Below, one piece after another: positions 22,479-32,729 of a stretch of 64,000 nt of DNA (position 1 is the stretch's first letter; each line of letters begins with the position of its first letter). Below the pieces are notes generated by a model. It was not told where the DNA came from, did not search any database, and worked only from the letters and a program-made list of their open reading frames with translations. Source of the stretch: Hippophae tibetana (Eukaryota > Streptophyta > Magnoliopsida > Rosales > Elaeagnaceae); NCBI GenBank assembly GCA_037013495.1, contig CM072812.1, forward strand, positions 38,104,001 through 38,168,000, read 5' to 3'. The position numbers and the translations under genes are program-made.

Positions 22479-23649
22479 TTTTAGATTTCTAGTTTTTGAT
22501 TTAATAAACGGAAATGCAAATCCATTTGAAGTTTTTCCAAAAAAAAATTAGCTTCAAAGTTCTATAAGGATTCGTTTGAGGTATAATTTTAAAATATATT
22601 CTTATAGTTATTTTTATGTTTGATTCATATATGTTATATTTAATTTATCTGTGATTAAATTTAATATGAATGACTATTTATAAATATGATATAATAATAA
22701 CGTTGTTATACTTGGGAAATATTAAATAGGTAAAACATTTATATATAATAAATTGATTTTTTTATTTAATATTTTATGTTAAAGATGTTAGAGAGAAATA
22801 TATTATTTTTTATTACAAACTTAAATCTTAAAATTAGATTTTAAGGTTCAATTATCCGATCTAATTTAGAGTAGTGCTTTTTTTTGTTGATACAATCGCC
22901 CAATAGTTAGAGTAAAACTCTATTTCATAAGTTTTTATAAGAACTATTATTCGAAAATGTATTGATAACATATTTTCAATAACAATTTTAAAACTTGAAA
23001 GTTAATACTCGGATAATTAAATTCTTAGGTTTAATTTGGATATCTTGAATAAAGTTTAAAATATCTAACCCCACCAAAGGTGGTATTTAAATAGTTCATT
23101 TTCAATCTCTTAAAATAAAAGAATTAATTTAATTAACCAAATTAATTATCGACCTCACCCATAGGTGTTAATTGATTTGTTTAATTAACAAATAATATCT
23201 AATTTCACCAAAGGTGGTATCTATATAAAAAAAGAGAATTAATAAATATCAATTTATATATTTAATAACCTAAATAATATGAGCAATCATAATTAACTTA
23301 ATTATTATATCCATAAATACTAAACTCTTATGAATGATAAAAAAAAATGCATAATTATTTATCGAATCCATATCTATGTTTATTTTTTTTATTGTTATTA
23401 GATAGAGGAAACACAAAAAAATTAAAAATATCATGACATAATGTTTAGGATTTAATTTCATTTTCAAAAGTTTGAATAATAAATTAAAAACCACATATAT
23501 TCTTTCCTTAGATCAACCTTGGGAGTATACTTGTCATTTGCTATAAAATGATTTGTGCACTCACGAGAGTTTTACAAATATAAAACAAATATAAAACAAA
23601 AGTACGTGCAAGATCGGTATTGCTAACCGAAGTTAGTCTTGTCTCACCA
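17337..23649 (+). repeat. LTR4, expanded by the 901-bp array (unit 1)
   Basis: Starts with TGATGAG after the worn polypurine tract. The LTR body after the array (22479 onward) has AATAAA at 22503-22508 and follows the other LTRs to about 23649 (CTCACCA, matching CTCATCA). Collapsed to one repeat it would be about 1.8 kb. It abuts RT coding sequence of another element, so it lies at an insertion boundary; no matching target-site duplication was found on the other side. Confidence 0.75.
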
Positions 23650-23945
23650 AGGAGCATAGAACAGCCTTAGGATGGACTATTTTTAACATAAAAGGTATAA
23701 GTCCATCCATTTGCATGCACAAGATTCTAATGGAGTAACTTTACAAACCATTCATTGAGCCCCAAAGAAGATTAAATCCAGTAATGAATGAAGTTGTGAG
23801 AGCCAAAATTTTGAAGCTTTTAATTGTTGAAATTATTTATGCTATTTCAAATAGCTCATAGGTGAGTCCAGTGCAGATTGTACCAAAAAAAGGTGAAATT
23901 ACGGTGGTGAAAAATGAAAACAATGAGTTTATTCCTACAAGAATG
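23650..23945 (+). pseudogene. RT remnant of a second Ty3/gypsy lineage (unit 1)
   Basis: One frame reads ALGWTIFNIKGISPSICMHKI, then PQRRLNPVMNEVV, VSPVQIVPKKGEITVVKNE and FIPTR, the N-terminal part of an Athila-type RT. In-frame stops lie at 23736-23738 and 23859-23861. It covers the same segment as the RT at 7763 but differs clearly in sequence, so it comes from a different lineage. LTR4 interrupts it immediately upstream and it fades out near 23945. Confidence 0.85.
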
Positions 23946-24155
23946 AGAGAATTCTTTGATTGTTTATCAAGAAACAAAAAAACAGAAATTACAATGTGTT
24001 TGACAGAACAAAACTTATTTAAGTGATTCATAGCAAAATTGGAAGGGAAAGAAGGCATAATTGAGCGAAGTCTTAACATATAACAGTTATGATCATGGCT
24101 AATTTATAATACTAGTCCAAAGGTAACTAATAAAGGTAAGGTAATAGCAACTAAT
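23946..24155. other. Spacer between RT remnant and kinase gene (unit 1)
   Basis: No gene or repeat recognised. It contains the 3' flank of the minus-strand kinase gene; I did not find a clear AATAAA for it here. Confidence 0.4.
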
Positions 24156-26483
24156 CTAGATTTTGTTTAGAAAAGAATTTGGGCCAATAGGGATTGGGAT
24201 TTCCACCGTCACTTCCAACATGAGGAGGACTTTCTTCATTGAAGGACGAATAGATGGCTCATCCTGGATGCACCAAAGCGCAACTTTAACCATTCTTTCC
24301 AATTCCTTCTTGTCTATCATTTCATTGCCCACCAGTTTACCCAACTGACCATTATCAAAACAGATCCATACCCATTCATCCAAAACAGCTTCTTCTTCAG
24401 AGAGATTCCAGTCCACATTCTTCCTGCAACATATGATCTCCAACAGTACAATGCCAAAGCTGTAAACATCTGCTTTGACCGTAATAGGCAGTTTTTTATG
24501 CCATTCTGGAGCAACATACCCTCTTGTGCCTCTGATGCCTGTATAGGTTTTGGTTTGATCTGGCTTTAGCAACTTTGCCAATCCAAAGTCGGAAATTCTT
24601 GGACATCCATATTCATCCATGAGTATGTTTTGGGGCTTAATGTCACAATGGATGATTTGAGTCCCACAATCTTCATGTAAATAGAGAACTCCTCTTGCTA
24701 TATTGCAAGAAATTCTCACCCTTTCATCCCAACAAGGTTTGTTTTCTGGGGTAAAAAGTGTATCTGCAAGTGATCCATTCCTCATATATTCATACACCAA
24801 AAGCCTATTTTGTCCCTCGTGGCAAAACCCCAGTAAACAGACCAAATTTTTGTGATGGGTTCTCCCAATAACTTTTATCTCACTCTGAAACTCTTTTTCA
24901 CCTTCCTCCAGTTCTTTCTGTAGTCTTTTGATTGCAACAACCTTTTCGGTCTTCAAAATTTTCCCTTTATAAACTGTACCAAATGAACCTCTTCCAATCT
25001 CTTCTTTGAAATCATCAGTCATAGCCTCTATCTCTGTGTAGGTATATGATCGCAGGCAAAAATCCTCGCTTAATTCAACATCATTGTTGGGAGTTATTTT
25101 CTTATATGTATGACTTTTCAGCAACACAATTATGGAAACTACCAACATGGAAGACCCCAAGGCAACTGATATCAAACTGATAATCAATATGTCCTTACGA
25201 ATCTTTTTGTTGCTTTTTCTCGGAATATTAGCGTACGCAGCAGGAGTAGATATGGGTTTACCTACCTTGATTAAAGCTACGTTTGAATTAATTTGGTCTC
25301 TTCTTCCGAATTTCAAAGGAAGTCTTTGCTTTTTGCAATTTCCATCTTTATAAAATGCAGCTTCGCAATTACAGTCACCCAAACAAGCTTGTTTGCAACC
25401 TTCTATCGCAGTTGTTGACAAAATCTGATAAGGAACATCTTCCCATACTGTGTTTTGCACATCTTCCATTTCAAATGAAGGATTCTCGTTGTGATTTTCA
25501 CAACTATCTGCTATGAAGTTCCTCTCACAACCTAAAATCCAATTTCCTTGGTCAACAGGTCTGTATCCTGGAAGGCATCTACAGTCAGCTCCCGTATCAT
25601 TAAGTACACAAAATCCATTTAAGCCACATAGACCCTTAGGGTTGCATTTATCATTTGGAGGTGACCACTGGATTGACCAGCTGCTACTATTGTCGGTTAC
25701 GTCATACGAATACACATGGAATACTCCATCTGCATCAATTGTCATACGAAAGATGGTGTCTTTTGAAAAATTTCCTCCGTTAGTTATATTCTTAATGTTT
25801 GAACCAGTTCTGTTGAGCAAGTACAGACTGCCATCAGCACCAAAATTCAGAGTTACATTCGGTCCACTCCCAGAAGTCCCAGTTGAATAATAAGCATCTT
25901 CTGGTGTAGTTGGAGTAGTTTCAATTGGGTACTGAACAAGGTTTCCGTCTTGTTGCATGACAAGTTGAAAAAAGCCTTTTGAGTGATCAGAATTTGAAAT
26001 GCTAGAAATTAGTTTTTTGTCTCCAAGCAAACGTTGAGTTGGTAAAAGAGTATCTGTTGGGTAGTCAAAACTTTGCCAAATGATTTTCCCATCAGTTTTG
26101 TAAAACACAAAATTACCCGAATCAAGCATGGAAGCAGAAGTAGCTAACATAAGGGGATCTCCTATGTCAATTTGGCCTTCTGTTGATTGCAAAGAAAGAC
26201 TGCCTGTGTTTGTGAAAAGTATAGTGGCATTGGTGCTTACTGGCGGGCTGTCCCTGTTTGCAGTCCAAACAACAGTCTTTGCTGGAATTCCAACTATAAA
26301 AATCCCAACAGCATAGCCGTTTCCTTGCTTGTAAAATCCAAAGGCGAAGAGTCCAGAATTTGACAACCAAGGAGAGCTGGTAGGTGTTAGAGAAGAGCCT
26401 CGGATTATGTTAGATTGTCGTTTTTGTGCTTCAGCAATAATTGCAAGTAGAGAGGCAAAGAGGAAGAACCTGATAAAAGCCAT
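24156..26483 (-). CDS. G-type lectin S-receptor-like serine/threonine kinase, RLK1/LECRK type (unit 1)
   Basis: An intact single-exon gene of 775 codons for a plasma-membrane receptor-like kinase. Residues 1-19 form a signal peptide; 22-150 a bulb-type lectin domain with VVWTANRDSP (71-80); 280-320 an EGF-like cysteine cluster; 328-385 a PAN-like region; about 431-455 the membrane helix. The kinase domain has GRGSFG (497-502), VAIK Lys519, Glu535, HCDIKPQN (612-619), DFG (632-634) and APE (658-660). Cys613 precedes the catalytic Asp, so it is a non-RD kinase, a type common among immune receptors. The start is the first ATG and gives a proper signal peptide. Family members sense extracellular cues in defence; the ligand here is unknown. 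It sits between retroelement debris and gene fragments. An identical protein is encoded at 49886-52213. Confidence 0.95.
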   Translation of the reverse strand: MAFIRFFLFASLLAIIAEAQKRQSNIIRGSSLTPTSSPWLSNSGLFAFGFYKQGNGYAVGIFIVGIPAKTVVWTANRDSPPVSTNATILFTNTGSLSLQSTEGQIDIGDPLMLATSASMLDSGNFVFYKTDGKIIWQSFDYPTDTLLPTQRLLGDKKLISSISNSDHSKGFFQLVMQQDGNLVQYPIETTPTTPEDAYYSTGTSGSGPNVTLNFGADGSLYLLNRTGSNIKNITNGGNFSKDTIFRMTIDADGVFHVYSYDVTDNSSSWSIQWSPPNDKCNPKGLCGLNGFCVLNDTGADCRCLPGYRPVDQGNWILGCERNFIADSCENHNENPSFEMEDVQNTVWEDVPYQILSTTAIEGCKQACLGDCNCEAAFYKDGNCKKQRLPLKFGRRDQINSNVALIKVGKPISTPAAYANIPRKSNKKIRKDILIISLISVALGSSMLVVSIIVLLKSHTYKKITPNNDVELSEDFCLRSYTYTEIEAMTDDFKEEIGRGSFGTVYKGKILKTEKVVAIKRLQKELEEGEKEFQSEIKVIGRTHHKNLVCLLGFCHEGQNRLLVYEYMRNGSLADTLFTPENKPCWDERVRISCNIARGVLYLHEDCGTQIIHCDIKPQNILMDEYGCPRISDFGLAKLLKPDQTKTYTGIRGTRGYVAPEWHKKLPITVKADVYSFGIVLLEIICCRKNVDWNLSEEEAVLDEWVWICFDNGQLGKLVGNEMIDKKELERMVKVALWCIQDEPSIRPSMKKVLLMLEVTVEIPIPIGPNSFLNKI

Positions 26484-26671
26484 TGGAGTATGAACTGTGT
26501 AAATCTATCTTCCTCTTGTTTTTTTTGGTAGTTCTTTCACTTTAATAAGCATAATTAATATTTGTATGGACAGGACGTGTTGACTTGAATTGCCGTAACC
26601 TGTGGTTTGTTCAAAGTAGAATAAATTGGTTCTATATTGTGGAAAACAAAGTCTTCAAGTTACAGACGAGC
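26484..26671 (-). promoter_or_regulatory. Kinase 5' flank / presumed promoter (unit 1)
   Basis: About 190 AT-rich bases separate the kinase start codon from the CIA1-like fragment on the other strand. No certain TATA box or transcription start can be assigned. If this is the whole promoter it is short. Confidence 0.3.
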
Positions 26672-26876
26672 TTGTGGATGGGTGATTTGAACTGCGAGAG
26701 GTTCAGAAACTACAGAACCACATAGATAGGGTGTGGAGTCTCGCTTGGAATCCAGCGATTGGTATTGATGGCGTTCCCTCTGTTTTTGCTTCTTGTAGTG
26801 GTGATAAGACCATTCGTATTTGGGAGTAGAGCCACTCTTCCTCTTCTTCATCTTGGAACTGCAAGGTTCATTTGTT
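26672..26876 (+). pseudogene. CIA1-like WD40 protein, first-exon fragment (unit 1)
   Basis: One frame reads FELREVQKLQ, then DRVWSLAWNPA, GVPSVFASCSGDKTIRIWE, the first WD40 repeat of plant CIA1 (cytosolic iron-sulfur assembly). It stops at a TAG just after IWE, where the usual Gln codon CAG would give TAG by one C-to-T change. A TGA lies upstream and there is no ATG. The fragment reaches CTGCAAGGTTC (about 26871), which looks like the exon 1 splice donor, so intron sequence may follow. No later CIA1 exons were recognised. It is a dead fragment, copied as genomic DNA rather than from mRNA. Confidence 0.75.
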
Positions 26877-27019
26877 CCTTCGTTTAAATTCTTTTATTTT
26901 CATACATTTATGCTATTTTTGGTTGCTTATAATATTTTGGGAGAATCAGAAGATGTAATTTAAGTTGCTTTAGGGTTTTAAATTATGAAAAGCCATATTT
27001 TGGGCGATAATTTTAAAAA

Positions 27020-27069
27020 AACCTTTTTGTTAGGTACCAAATATAACCTTTTTGTTAGGTACCAAATAT
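27020..27069 (+). repeat. 25-bp direct repeat, two copies (unit 1)
   Basis: A 25-bp block starting AACCTTTTTGTTAGGTACC occurs twice back to back at 27020-27044 and 27045-27069. It marks the upstream edge of the PPR-like sequence. Unit 2 has the same pair. Confidence 0.9.
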
Positions 27070-27079
27070 AGTTTCTTAT

Positions 27080-27490
27080 GCGAATTGCTGGAAAAGGCTA
27101 AAGAAATTTTCTTGGAAATGAAAGGTAGGGGGATTGTCCCTAATGTAATTGTTTATAATTATTTGATACATAGTTTTTGCTATAAAGGGAATTTGGAATA
27201 TGCTAAAAGCTTATTGAACGAGATGGTAGAAGAAAGTGTTCATCCTAACGCAGTAACCTTTAACATCTTAAATCTAATGTTTGTGCTTGCAGTTTTGATG
27301 TGTTGATTAATTTGAGGATAATAGAAGCCTTAAACCTCTACTGGGAAATTATTAACAAGGGTGTTAGGCCTTCAATAAGAATATATATTTCATTATTAGC
27401 TGGTCTTTTCAAGGTTGGTAAGGTTGATGATACATAATATTTTTAATGAGATGCAAGGTCTTGGTATAGATACTTGCAGTACCATCACCA
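27080..27490 (+). pseudogene. PPR protein fragment, RFL-like (unit 1)
   Basis: The reading frame from about 27085 gives tandem 35-residue PPR motifs: EKAKEIFLEMKGRGIVPNVIVYNYLI, then GNLEYAKSLLNEMVEESVHPNAVTFN. A frameshift near 27265 is followed by EALNLYWEIINKGVRPS ... LLAGLFKVGKVDD and, after another break near 27435, by NEMQGLGID. The spacing fits P-class PPR proteins, most like the restorer-of-fertility-like group that acts on organelle RNA. No ATG, organelle-targeting peptide or full repeat array is present, so this is a broken piece of a larger gene. Confidence 0.8.
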
Positions 27491-29276
27491 TCATATAATT
27501 TTTCAATTTACTGGTAAGGTTGGTAAGGAATTGTTTTTGACATCCTCAAGTTCATGGTGTGGATACGGGTAAGGCTGGTAAGGAATTGTTTTTGACCTCT
27601 GAAATCTTAGTACCATCACCGGCGTATACTTTTTTAATCTCATCTATTTTTTTGTTTGACTTGTGGGTTAGAAAATTAAAACTTTATCCATATTTCTAGC
27701 ATTTATTTTCAACTATTGATTGAAGTCCCTTTTTGAATCAAATTTAAACTTGAAGACAATATTGAGAAACAAAAAAAAGATGGAAAATCAGGACCTCTAC
27801 AACCATTAACAGAAATCCAGTGCATTCAGTGGGTGCTTGTGCTAGTGCCTGGTGCATAGGGCTGAGGCCATAGGGGGGAAATGTATGTTCTCTTTATTTT
27901 CTCTATTTATACATTTTTTTGACATTGATAATATTGTTTTAATGAATTACCACTGAGATGTGCTTTTATGATAGAAGTTTCCACTAAAGTTTTGGTTTTT
28001 GTTTTGGACAAACATTTGTACTTTATTGATGTGTTGATTTCATCAATAATAAGTCTTTGGATTTAGCTTGAATTCAATTTTTTATTTTAACAAAGTTGAC
28101 ATTGCATGCATTCTACTTCTCTTACTGATAGATTCAATTTCAAATTCGTCTCACTAATTGGTATAGCTTGGTTATCAAAATTGACAACTTTCACAAATAT
28201 CATTTCATTAAGATTCTTGCTTAAATCTCATATGAACTATATTTAGTGCTTTTTTATATTTTTTTCAGTGATATTGATTACATTGTTGTAGAGTAGTTTT
28301 TGTCTTTAAGCATATTTGTTCCAAGGTAAAAAAGTTTTAGGTTATCCTGAATCATTTATTCATTGTCTAGGTTATCTGTTGATTATTCATGGCTCAGTGT
28401 CTTAGTGGAAGAACATAATGTGATTCTTGATGGCGAGACATTCTTAAATGATCTTGAAGTAGATGTATGTTATAGACTAAATGTTAATCACATTTAGAAA
28501 ATATGTACTTAATTATTGTCTTATGTCACCATTTTAGTTTCATAGAGTTTCATTAAATTATTTATACACTTTACTAAAAGGGAATTTTGTTGCAATTGGA
28601 CTCTTCTGATTTATATATTGTAGTTATTTACCAAAAGGAATGCGAAATTAGGATAGAGAACTCATTCTTGGGAACATCTTTGTCCTATTATAAATTTTTG
28701 GGGTGAGCTTTGAACTTTTAAAAATACTTACTTTCCATTGATCTTTCATGATCTTCACTTTCATTTTCATAACAAGCTATTAAAAACTGAAGGAAAAATA
28801 TCCATAAATAGTATATTATTGTTTGAACAGAATTAGCAATGACTTCATTGTGGTTATTGGTAATGGCATCAATCATGGTGTTGTCTTCATATTCTACCAT
28901 TTGGATTTTGAGAATGCAATAGTCTCTTCTACCCTTGCCTTTGACAGTCTCCAAGCTTTGAAGGAAGAACCATATAGTAGAGTGGGCAATGCAGCACATA
29001 GTTTTCCAGGTTCATTTAATGACTGAATATTTCTATTCCTTGTATATTTTAAAGGATTAAATATTCCCTCTGCAAAAAATCTGGATAGATGTTTTAAATA
29101 TAATGTGTTTTTTGAGCTCCATATTTGACCTCTGATTTGTTGCATTTGCATTTACCGTTCTGTAAAATGATTCCATAATTAGACCATACCTGATTATTAT
29201 TTTATAGAAATTATGCATTGTGGTCAGTAAAACTATAACTTATTTTTGGTGTTAGATTTGCTTTCTTTTTCCACAC
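27491..29276. other. Low-repeat region without recognised genes (unit 1)
   Basis: About 1.8 kb, less AT-biased than the retroelement DNA. A GGTAAGGAATTG block is repeated at about 27516 and 27576. Two exon-like stretches appear on the plus strand: about 28381-28470 (DYSWLSVLVEEHNVILDGETF) and 28823-29026 (67 open codons with AIVSSTLAFDSLQALKEEPYS). I do not recognise either protein. They may be remains of a captured or decayed gene. Confidence 0.4.
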
Positions 29277-29442
29277 CAGTGTACCAGGCGCAACACTAGC
29301 ACACCATCGCACTAGCCACTAGGCACAATAGCACTAGCACAGCAGGTGCACCAGTGCATCAGAGCAACTGACGCATCAGCACAATAAACACATCAGCGCA
29401 GTAGGCACAGCAACACAGTAGACACACCAGGCGCACTGTGTT
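29277..29442. repeat. Degenerate short repeat rich in CACCAG/GCACA (unit 1)
   Basis: About 165 bp of loosely repeated 9-11 bp words such as GCACTAGC, GCACCAG and ACATCAGCGCA. A weaker complementary stretch lies at about 27815-27850 (GTGCTTGTGCTAGTGCCTGGTGC). It is not a CRISPR: there are no conserved repeats separated by unique spacers. Confidence 0.7.
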
Positions 29443-29599
29443 TTGAGTCTTAAAATAGATAAAAATAAATTATATTCTAAAGTTATTTCTATTGTATCCT
29501 GTTTATTAATTTTTAACGTATAATAAACTTTTGAATGTAATTATACTTTTAATTTTAATTAAATATGATTTTTAATATTGTAATTAATAATTATATTTT

Positions 29600-29841
29600 T
29601 TTAATTTATGCATACCCTAGTCACGACTATTAGAAAATCGATGTCATTAGGGGTACCTATGTCATCGATTATTAGAAAAACCAAGACCATAGATAAACCC
29701 TATGATCTCGATTTTCTAATAACTGTGGCCATAGATCGTTACCTATGATCTCTCTCACTTAGGCTTCGATTCTTATAACCGTGGTCATAGACCTATGGTC
29801 ACGGTTAAAAACCGAGGTCATATGTACTTTTTGTAGTAGTG
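29600..29841 (-). mobile_element. CACTA (En/Spm) transposon terminus (unit 1)
   Basis: The segment ends with TTTTTGTAGTAGTG, the reverse complement of a CACTA terminal repeat (CACTACTACAAAAA). Upstream are subterminal repeats: ACCGTGGTCATAG facing CTATGGTCACGGT (about 29777-29806) and ATTAGAAAATCGATGTCAT facing ATGATCTCGATTTTCTAAT (about 29629-29750). Such clustered inverted motifs are where CACTA transposases bind. The opposite end and any transposase were not found, so this is a truncated or chimeric element. Confidence 0.75.
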
Positions 29842-29884
29842 ATTAATCACACTAAATATAATAAAAATTCTTGTAGAATAAGAA

Positions 29885-30553
29885 GTGCAACTTCTCAATA
29901 CGCACCAAATTTCAAATCAAGAGGTGTGTGAAATGTGTTTTTTAATTAGGCATGATGCCCATAATTGTTCATATACTTTTGATTCTAGTTCGGATGCCAT
30001 GGAGGAAGTCAATCCCTTTCAAAGGTATCATCCAAACACCAATTATCACCCTAACCATCATTGGTTACCAAACAATTAGCAAGTCTACACCCAATTTCAA
30101 ACACTAAGGCCAAATAGAAACCATCCTTATCCACCAAACCAATCTTTTAAGGAAACCTTAGAGGATAGCTTGAATTCTTTTATTCAAGTTAGTCATGACA
30201 ACCAATTGATGAATAATCAAAGGTTGAGCACCATGAAGGCTTCGATTAAAAGGATTGAAACTAAAATTGGGCAACTAGCGGAACAAATGCAAAGGCAAGA
30301 ACCAAAAAAATTGCCCAGTCAACTCGAATAATCGAAGGATGTAAAAACCCTTCAAAGTGGTAAGGTAGTCAATACTAGTTTACCTAAAATATTTAAGAAT
30401 ATACCTTGTAGTTCAGGTAACAAAGAAAATGAAATTCTAGTCTTGCAAAAAGGAGAGACAAGTGCTAAACTTGACAAACCTTCGGAAAAACTCATTGGGG
30501 AGTCATCAGACATCCCTAAAATTCAAAAGACAACAAAACCACACCAACTGTAA
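29885..30553 (+). pseudogene. Athila/Tat-like gag with CCHC zinc knuckle (spans unit 1/2 join)
   Basis: Open from 29885 without an ATG, this is an internal gag piece. It has a zinc knuckle with Cys15, Cys18, His23 and Cys28 (C-X2-C-X4-H-X4-C; 29927-29968), which binds retroelement RNA. A TAG at 30077-30079 (one C-to-T change from CAG) interrupts it. The frame continues through LEDSLNSFIQVSHDN and GQLAEQMQ, another stop near 30329, and a linker to TAA at 30551. The N-terminal gag and 5' LTR are missing; the CACTA end lies just upstream. It leads into the protease remnant at 30652. Confidence 0.85.
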
Positions 30554-30651
30554 GTACCTTTTGCACACCAGCTAAAAGAATCCAAACAAGATTAGTAATT
30601 GTATGATCTTTTTAATATGCTTTCTAAAGTAAATATAATTTACCATTATTA

Positions 30652-31340
30652 GAAGTGATCATGAATGTGCCTTCCTATGCTATGTTTTTCAAAGAGTTGA
30701 ACACTAAGAAAAGGAGGTATGAACTTCATAAGCAAGTAGTAGTATCAAAAATTTCTAGTGTTGTACTTCAGCACTGACTTCCACCACCTAAGTTGAAAGA
30801 CCCTGAAAGTTTTATCATAAACATAACTATGGGGAATAGAAAGGTCGCTAAAGTAATGCTTGATAGGTGCTAGTATAAACTTGATGCCCTACTCTTACAT
30901 CTCAATTTAGGAGATTTAAAACCCATTGCTATGTCCCTTCAACTTATAGATAGATCTCTTAAGTATCCAAATGGAATAGTTGAGGATGTGTTGGTACAGG
31001 TAGATAAACTAATAATAATTGTTGACTTTGTGGTTCTGGATATGCAAGAAAATCCAGCCTTGAATAGAGAGCACACTGCTTGGTAGACCATTTATGGCAA
31101 CTACCAAGATTATTATTGATGTCGAAGATGGAAATTTGACAATGACAGTCTTAGGAGAGACTGTTCATTTTAAAGTTTTGGATTCTTCACCTTTTCCTTC
31201 TATTTCTACCATTGATGAAATATTCGATGTCGACCCTTTGGATAATCTTGTCCAAAGTACCTTTTCCATAAACATAATAGAAGATAAGCTTGAAACTGTT
31301 CCTACACTTGAAGAGGTAGAAGAAGATTTAGATGAGGAAA
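30652..31340 (+). pseudogene. Ty3/gypsy aspartic protease remnant (unit 2)
   Basis: As at 395-1085, with one important difference: two bases are missing inside the active-site codons near 30863, so DLGAS is replaced by a frameshift and stop. The downstream half (LGRPFMATT onward, to 31340) is unchanged, and its frame again runs into the LTR (stop at 31352-31354). Confidence 0.85.
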
Positions 31341-32729
31341 TGATGAGTGCTTAAAAAGTACTAAAAGTACCATAATTTTATGCACGTTAATTGATTAAAA
31401 ATATATATTTATATTATTTTAGCATATATTTATATAAATTTGTTTTTTCAGAATCACGAGTATTTTTATTATTTTTCAGGTATTTTCACTTAAAAACGTA
31501 ACTTAAAGACTCAAAGAGAAATAATGGAGGCAATACATCACAAATATATTCATAAAATAAATGAGGAAAAATCAAGAAATATGGAAAAATTGGATAGATA
31601 AAATGGATAAAAAGGGTCAAAAATGTCAAAAATGGTGTAATTGTGCATGCAGCCACGCCGGATAACGCACGCCCAGCAACGCTAGACAACACGTGCAACA
31701 CCTCCGACCATGCCGAACAATGTGTGTGTTGTGCCAGCACAACACCCAGTCCGTACGCGCCTCCTTGCCATCCCACGCGTGCCCTTGCTTCATTCCACGC
31801 ACGCCTTTACTCTATTATGCTTTTGCCGCCATGCCCCACCTACCAACTAACGTCAGTTGACGTCATCGTCACCTACTATGAATTTCCTCCATTTTTAATC
31901 ATTTTTTCACCACTTTTTCTTCCTCTCCTCATCTATAAATACCCATCATTCTCTTCATAACAAAACACACCTAAAAATACATCTTCTCTTCTCTTCCTTT
32001 CTCTTCATTTCTTAGTTTTTAGCTTTTCTTAGTTTTAAAGTTCTTCTCTTTTTGAGAAAAACTAATTATGTTTTTGTAATTTATTAGCTTTTTGATTCAA
32101 TAAATGAAAGTGCAAATTCTGTTTAGAGGTTTTTTAACAACAGGAATAACATCAAAGTATTATAAGGATTTTATTTTCTTTACAGTTATTTTTTAGGCTT
32201 TATTCTTACATATTATATTTAATTTGTTTGTGATTAAATTTAACTTTGCTGGCTGTTTATAAACATGATATAATAATAACGTTGTTATGCTTGCGAAATA
32301 TTAAATAGGTTAAAATCTCTAAAATGAATTGATTTTATTTTTATTCAAGATTTTATATTAAGAATGTTAGAGAGAAATATATTATTTTTCATTACAAACT
32401 TAAATCTGAAAATTACATTTTAAGGTATAGTTATCCGGTCTGATTTAGAGTAGTATTATTTTATTTGTTGGTACAATCACCCGGTAGTTAGAGTGAAGCT
32501 TTATTTCAAAAGTTTTTATAAGAATTATTATACGAAAATATATTAACAACATGTTTTAAGTAATAGTTTTAAAACTTGAAAGTTAGTACTCAGATAATTA
32601 ATCTTTTAGGTTTAATTTGGACACCTTAAATAAAGTTTAAACTATCTAACCAAACCAAAGGTAATATTTAAATAGTTCATTTTCAATCTCTTAGAAAAAG
32701 GAATTAATTTAATTAACCAAATTAGTTAT
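31341..32729 (+). repeat. LTR1 of nested element (unit 2)
   Basis: Counterpart of 1086-2474 with about ten differences, including CATTCCACGC for CATTCCGCGC and CACCTACTATGAAT for CATCTACTATGCAT. The bZIP palindrome and TATAAATA are kept. Confidence 0.88.

Larger units (their letters stand above)
1..30257 (+). repeat. Tandem macrorepeat, unit 1 (30,257 bp)
   Basis: The sequence from position 1 recurs from 30258 and from 55988 in the same orientation and order, so the whole window is one head-to-tail array. The start at position 1 is arbitrary; the true duplication breakpoint cannot be placed because both sides of every point are repeated. Unit 1 carries six copies of the 901-bp sub-repeat, which explains 4,505 of the 4,527 bp by which it exceeds unit 2; small indels in A/T runs explain the rest. 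A false duplication made during assembly is possible. Confidence 0.95.

Noticed and set aside
23837..24079. 80-codon minus-strand ORF (also at 49567)
   Set aside because: It is the antisense of the RT remnant and its flank, with no protein features of its own.
24163..26370. Several ORFs of 61-125 codons overlapping the kinase gene (also in unit 2)
   Set aside because: They are other-frame readings of the 775-codon kinase and have no independent support.
28718..29151. Minus-strand ORFs of 93 and 85 codons
   Set aside because: No recognisable domain. They overlap each other and the plus-strand open stretch; not enough evidence to call genes.
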